Of a DNA stretch of 64,000 bases, positions 60,901 through 64,000 are shown piece after piece. The notes under the pieces were generated by a model that worked only from the letters and a program-made list of their open reading frames with translations, was not told where the DNA came from and ran no database searches. The DNA is from Phytomonas francai. Lineage: Eukaryota > Euglenozoa > Kinetoplastea > Trypanosomatida > Trypanosomatidae. Positions within the stretch are counted from its first letter, which is position 1. Each line of letters opens with the position of its first letter. A program made the position numbers and the translations under genes. The stretch covers positions 1,281,779 through 1,345,778 of the forward strand of contig MJCC01000001.1 of assembly GCA_001766655.1 (NCBI GenBank). The letters are read 5' to 3'.

Positions 60901-61709
60901 AGGACGTCATCAAGAACTCTGGAACACCCACGGACGGCATCCTGCGATGCAATACCAGCCCAACCTTACATCAGCAAGACAACCTGACAAATTCAGGGAT
61001 AACGATCTCCCCGATTTCGCCGCTTGGGGAGTCGCTGGAGCACTCGGTGCAGTTCGCTGCTGGCTTGCAAGTCGAGCCCGCCGTTGAGATACTCATGGCG
61101 CAGGCCCGCGGCAAGGCAGTCATTAATAAACGCAGCGCAACCGCCGAAGAGGCCAGCGAGGTGGTCTCAAAATATCGTAATCGTACAATGAGCCTTTGTA
61201 TGTTGTCGCCATCAACGTTCATGTCGAAAATCACAAAAGATCTGGGCTACTCTTCTGGTTTCTCCAAAGTAATACAGCCAAAGTCTGTCCCCTACAGTGT
61301 GGCAAGCCCAATAATGAAGGAGCAAACCATGCCGTCCGCCAGCAGCAAGGGAGGTCCTCAAGTGGGACAAGATTGTATGGAAGGGAAAACCAATGGGTCG
61401 GAGCTCGATAAGGGGTGCAAGGAGCGGGACGACGGTGCGGTGGCCGCAATAAAAACGAGTTGCTCACCGAGCTTGCTGTCTGTCCAGAGGCGGTCAACAA
61501 CAACAGCATCAAAGGGAGACTCATCCCTTTCACAGACCCTGAATAGTATTGCTGACTTTGAGAATTCCCTAATGACAACTAACGCACAATGCGCGAAGCA
61601 ATATATTGTTCGGAAGCAAAGCACCTTTGATTGCCAGCATACTGTATATGCTAGTAGAAAGGAGGATCATACTATGGGTCTTGTAACTCCGGTTCGCAAC
61701 GGGGCTTGA
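57903..61709 (+). CDS. LAMMER/CLK-family protein kinase with very long C-terminal tail
   Basis: The 1,268-residue protein has its kinase domain at about residues 20-365. Visible are the glycine loop GCGNFAKVY, lysine K92, the catalytic loop HTDLKPEN (H186-D188, with threonine in place of arginine as in CLKs), DFG at 214-216, and STRPYRAPEVIL. The sequence HLQMMEKRLG corresponds to the LAMMER signature. An insert of about 45 residues separates the glycine loop from K92. CLKs phosphorylate SR-type proteins; in T. brucei two CLK-family kinases (KKT10/KKT19) act at the kinetochore. The remaining 900 residues are serine/threonine-rich and disordered, much longer than I expect for KKT10/19, so orthology is uncertain. 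Confidence 0.88.
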   Translation: MPTSRKKHLCLAPGDVVNGNYEVIDEVGCGNFAKVYRCYVLNNTGVTNGNSSVSSFKQVSACMSGSNKSKNTMTKHCNNGDLLSERSVVAMKVVKKEDKASSLFERRMLRILNERDKNKKARVSRIYDYFEWKNCAVFIMPLHGLSLRSIWLGSRRVAVTRLMVLEFAYDILETLSFIHFDCRMVHTDLKPENILLEDAHVSEPLSNPRWIICDFGSSSLWRRDNLDSDLISTRPYRAPEVILGNKWHYAADMWSLGCIIYEVAVGHRLFEVSDDNTHLQMMEKRLGRLPDLFTRRSKNSNKFFTPKGSFAHISDFILSYKRPMASIKTMFQKDATFLELLCALLTYDPSKRITAPYALWLPVFDSIRNKKQKSETGTTTIKALQCQPEDDDIARGAIDNTKLECNTCDADANRDTSDALAATVGSTSWHRHDSLHKETKRPASTFKIRNPHRGSRSKFLTGPSGTTESHLTSIAPMSCDTTLKRLNTSAVHSISLTNSWKSDGEPYRPSSSVGTAHFLSGESLSTSKSSPEDSKYHIPSTELPCVESKIESGAQSESKVKESSHIVLDTWAEKVENYSSKNKTRGLDIPKAKDSNVEHQHLLFNSDNGGRPVQEQLSCLLDGGGIASSTTHRENCSVFDSIQAENLSGRPQEVSNINTATKQQAVAAPPSSDQLASENDVKHPSSRYSKQGDRLCAKYSEKTAQNALSSFSSPLCGNLRCSPSMTYPADSTPSTAENSKPALREINDHTATHSSVSSFSLMTSGGKGPVGQLDLSSSSAEEGSHLQAKGEDTSKEVQGTAVAVSRPGAMLISAPRMNGDPQKSSMPRPCDQGDEKPQSKDTVGGGIDQGGSHTTHNALAPTQNDHKAEIKVQNGPTGTNMFVLVRKHTEPHKERELQTTSPSTSFQPVIALPKRGGGVASALHSVKANSGKLDRFSPCGASSKLQLSLGNLQENKYDQKSTGSLDIPIAIPSITDLTQKNLESRPEYLKGGPSRVKGSEDVIKNSGTPTDGILRCNTSPTLHQQDNLTNSGITISPISPLGESLEHSVQFAAGLQVEPAVEILMAQARGKAVINKRSATAEEASEVVSKYRNRTMSLCMLSPSTFMSKITKDLGYSSGFSKVIQPKSVPYSVASPIMKEQTMPSASSKGGPQVGQDCMEGKTNGSELDKGCKERDDGAVAAIKTSCSPSLLSVQRRSTTTASKGDSSLSQTLNSIADFENSLMTTNAQCAKQYIVRKQSTFDCQHTVYASRKEDHTMGLVTPVRNGA

Positions 61710-63830
61710 GAAAAATTAAAGTAGTTTGTGTGGGTGCATTTTCCATGTCGTGCAGGAACCTCCCCGATCTCCCCCCTCCTTCCCTCTACACGCGAACAGG
61801 CTATGTTCGGCAATCCCATCCTCAACAGCAACAGTATTTCATCGCAATGCTCAGGAAAGTGCAGGTAGAGGTTCTGTGTTGGGCTTGTCGCGAGTAATTG
61901 TATCCGTATCTTTGTTTATTATCGCCTAATCATTTTACAGGCATGTGTATCCACACTCAGAACCAGAGGAAAAGAGGATCCCTATCGTAATTTAAATTTT
62001 TCTTTTCGCATTGAGTTTGTACTTTCTGCGCAAAATATGCAATTGATGCCACCCGCAGGTTTCATTCCCCTATAATCTATGATAGCATCTACAGCAGCTT
62101 GAGTTAGTCTCCACTTTTCAGTACTCCACTATCAAAACATCGAGTGAAATACTTTCAAGGACAAGGATAATAAATCCGCTAGACGAACGAGACAACAGGT
62201 GTTACATTATAGCGAATGGAAAGGCGTCTTCAATATACAGGTGTTTCTTAACGTTTTTTCCCACTCTCCCTTTTTTTTACACTGGAATGTGTGCAAGTCT
62301 ATGGTGTGTTACTATTCTTATGCGAGGAGTTCTTCGGCATGGGATGCGAATATACGGGGGAAAAATGGAAAGACTAGGTTAGGTTGTGCATTTGTATAAA
62401 AGGATTGACAACCTTTCTAAATTCTGCGTCCCTTTGATAGGGTTCATCCCTGGAGAAGGGGGAAAATGGTTCAAAATGCGTTCAAGTGCCTCCTCCTCCT
62501 CACACCTGAAAAAAGGCCACCGTACGCAAGCGGGTTGTATCGTTATGATATCAAGGGGTGGGGGATTCAGTAAAACAATGAAAATAACAAGTCGAAATTC
62601 ATTACTTAAGGGTGGGGTTCCCTTAGAATTACCACATTTTGTTCGAAGGTTTATTTTTTTCCACTTAAAATTCTTCTGAAATGCAAAAAGGAATTAAAAT
62701 TATTTTTTTCTTTTGAGAATCTCATAGGAAGGAGGAAAGAGCATCATCCCCTTATTATTATTATTTGCTTTATTGATCATTCACCATTATCCACATCCCC
62801 CTTTCTAGAAACAGTCATGAGCGGTTTATCGGTGGATTTTCTCCGAATTCAAAGTTATTGTTCATTATGTTATGGATGTTTATTGTTGCCAGAAGGTAAT
62901 TTTGACAAGGGGAGTCAGTCTAATGGTATTTGTATCGTCTCTTTTACTTACACTTCACTTTTTCATATTTTTGGCTGAAGCGGAATTATAAATAATGAGC
63001 AGTATGAACCGTGGACATCAAAGGGAGCGTACAATGAGCAAAAAAAGTGAAAGTGAGCGTATTGCAAAATGTTACGAGGAATATCATTATTATCACTGTT
63101 TGCTATTATATATAAACATTTATAAATCTGAATTATGAAACTATTTCGTTTGTCACCCATTTAATTTGGCAAAGCTTATTCCCTTTCCATTTGCACAGAA
63201 GTCTAAACGTTTAGGCTTTTTATATAATAATGAAAATAAATAAATAAACGAGTTCCACTTGTGGCAATGTCAACAGCAATTATCTATATGTATATCTGAT
63301 GTCATTTAGAATTAGAGTAAGTGTTTTTTTTTGGAGGTTTGAACCATTCATGTGCAATATACTGTAGATAAAATTCAGTATGAAAGATACCCTCTTTTCA
63401 TTGTATTGTATCTAAAAAAAAAACACCTTTTAAAGAAATGATGGCTCAGTTTTCCCATCTAGAGTGTATTTGATACTGCAAACTAACCCCAACCGGTGCT
63501 CAGCGTTGTCTAATTCGAATTCCCATTGTACAACTAATGATTAGGTTTAATCATGTTTGATACTTTTTTTTTCCAACCGTTTGTGTGTGTCTTTCTCAAA
63601 AATTGTGTTGCTCTACGTGTGCACATTATTACATCTGAAAGAGAAAGGCTCAGAACAAGCAAAACGCGCCGCGCAAAGGAGTCTACTGCATCACATGAAA
63701 AAGCCTGCATCCCTCTGAAATAGAGATTTAATTTTGAAGGCCAATATAGCAGGTCAAAGCGCAACGCCACCAGCCCAACCTAAAAAAAAAAAAAAAGAGA
63801 AGGGACGTCGGGCGCGGCGGGAGGCCGGGG
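61710..63830. other. 2.1 kb spacer, no supported gene
   Basis: AT-rich with short frames only. The frame at 62386-62679 does not resemble a protein family. An A run at 63783-63796 directly precedes an abrupt switch to GC-rich sequence. Confidence 0.6.
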
Positions 63831-64000
63831 ATGCGATCCGTGGCGTCGCATTTTCTTTCCAGGACCGCGGCGCCGCCCGTCCTCGGGGAGGTCGCGGGGC
63901 CTGCGCCGGTGCCCGGCGATTTGTCGGGGCGCCGCCTCCGCCGCGCGCCGCGGCCGGTCACCGTCCGGCTTCTGCGGGGGGCCCCCCTGCGGGCGCGGCT
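63831..64000 (+). CDS. 5' end of a GC-rich gene, cut by the window edge
   Basis: An ATG at 63831 opens a frame that runs without a stop to the window end (56 codons). The translation is rich in arginine, proline and alanine (MRSVASHFLSRTAAPPVLGE at the start) and contains few acidic residues, as in a mitochondrial presequence or a disordered N-terminus. The abrupt rise in G+C resembles the GC-rich blocks inside other genes here. In GC-rich DNA, open frames arise easily, so confidence is limited; a minus-strand frame also overlaps. Confidence 0.4.
   Translation, partial: MRSVASHFLSRTAAPPVLGEVAGPAPVPGDLSGRRLRRAPRPVTVRLLRGAPLRAR

Noticed and set aside
1..64000. Strand-switch region, retroelement, CRISPR array or defence-type gene cluster
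   Set aside because: All genes share one orientation, no reverse transcriptase or transposase motif was seen in any long frame, and the tandem repeats found are simple microsatellites or in-frame coding repeats.

Overview
The window reads as nuclear DNA of a kinetoplastid protist, almost certainly a trypanosomatid. All 18 well-supported protein genes lie on the + strand, none shows an intron, and they are separated by AT-rich spacers carrying polypyrimidine tracts followed by AG (spliced-leader trans-splice acceptors). This is the layout of one polycistronic transcription unit. Lineage-specific content agrees: a trypanothione synthetase, a paraflagellar-rod-family protein, a PEPCK ending in a glycosomal targeting tripeptide, and SmB. 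From memory, the TryS and PEPCK genes of Leishmania major are both on chromosome 27, so conserved synteny is likely; the genus cannot be fixed from the sequence.

Layout. 1-9.5 kb: a TBC1D22-like Rab-GAP, the rRNA 2'-O-methyltransferase SPB1, SmB, and an IFT43-like protein with a 39-bp minisatellite. 9.5-16.7 kb: an adenylate-kinase-7-like protein and a PITSLRE-type (CDK10/11-like) kinase. 16.7-25.4 kb: a small charged protein, a serine/proline-rich protein followed by a frame-broken membrane-protein remnant, a protein with four CX9C motifs, and TVP23. 25.4-35 kb: a large unrecognised, probably mitochondrial protein, MRE11, and a second unrecognised probably mitochondrial protein. 35-49 kb: trypanothione synthetase, a 2.3 kb spacer with a possible gene relic, a paraflagellar-rod-family protein with an SH3 domain, an MKP1-like phosphatase with a gelsolin-like tail, and a YchF/OLA1-type GTPase. 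49-64 kb: a 1,822-residue coiled-coil protein interrupted by a 697-base assembly gap, PEPCK, a LAMMER/CLK kinase, and the start of a GC-rich gene cut by the window edge.

The genes do not form one pathway, as expected for such transcription units. Recurrent themes are the flagellum (IFT43-like, AK7-like, paraflagellar rod), the mitochondrion (CX9C protein, two presequence-bearing proteins, GTPase), redox and glycosomal metabolism (TryS, PEPCK) and genome maintenance/signalling (MRE11, two CMGC kinases, a phosphatase).

I see no evidence of a novel multi-gene system. The best leads are abrupt GC-content switches inside single genes, substitutions at catalytic positions in the AK7-like protein and in MRE11, a membrane-protein gene in decay, the minisatellite, and unusual domain combinations (PFR+SH3, phosphatase+gelsolin).
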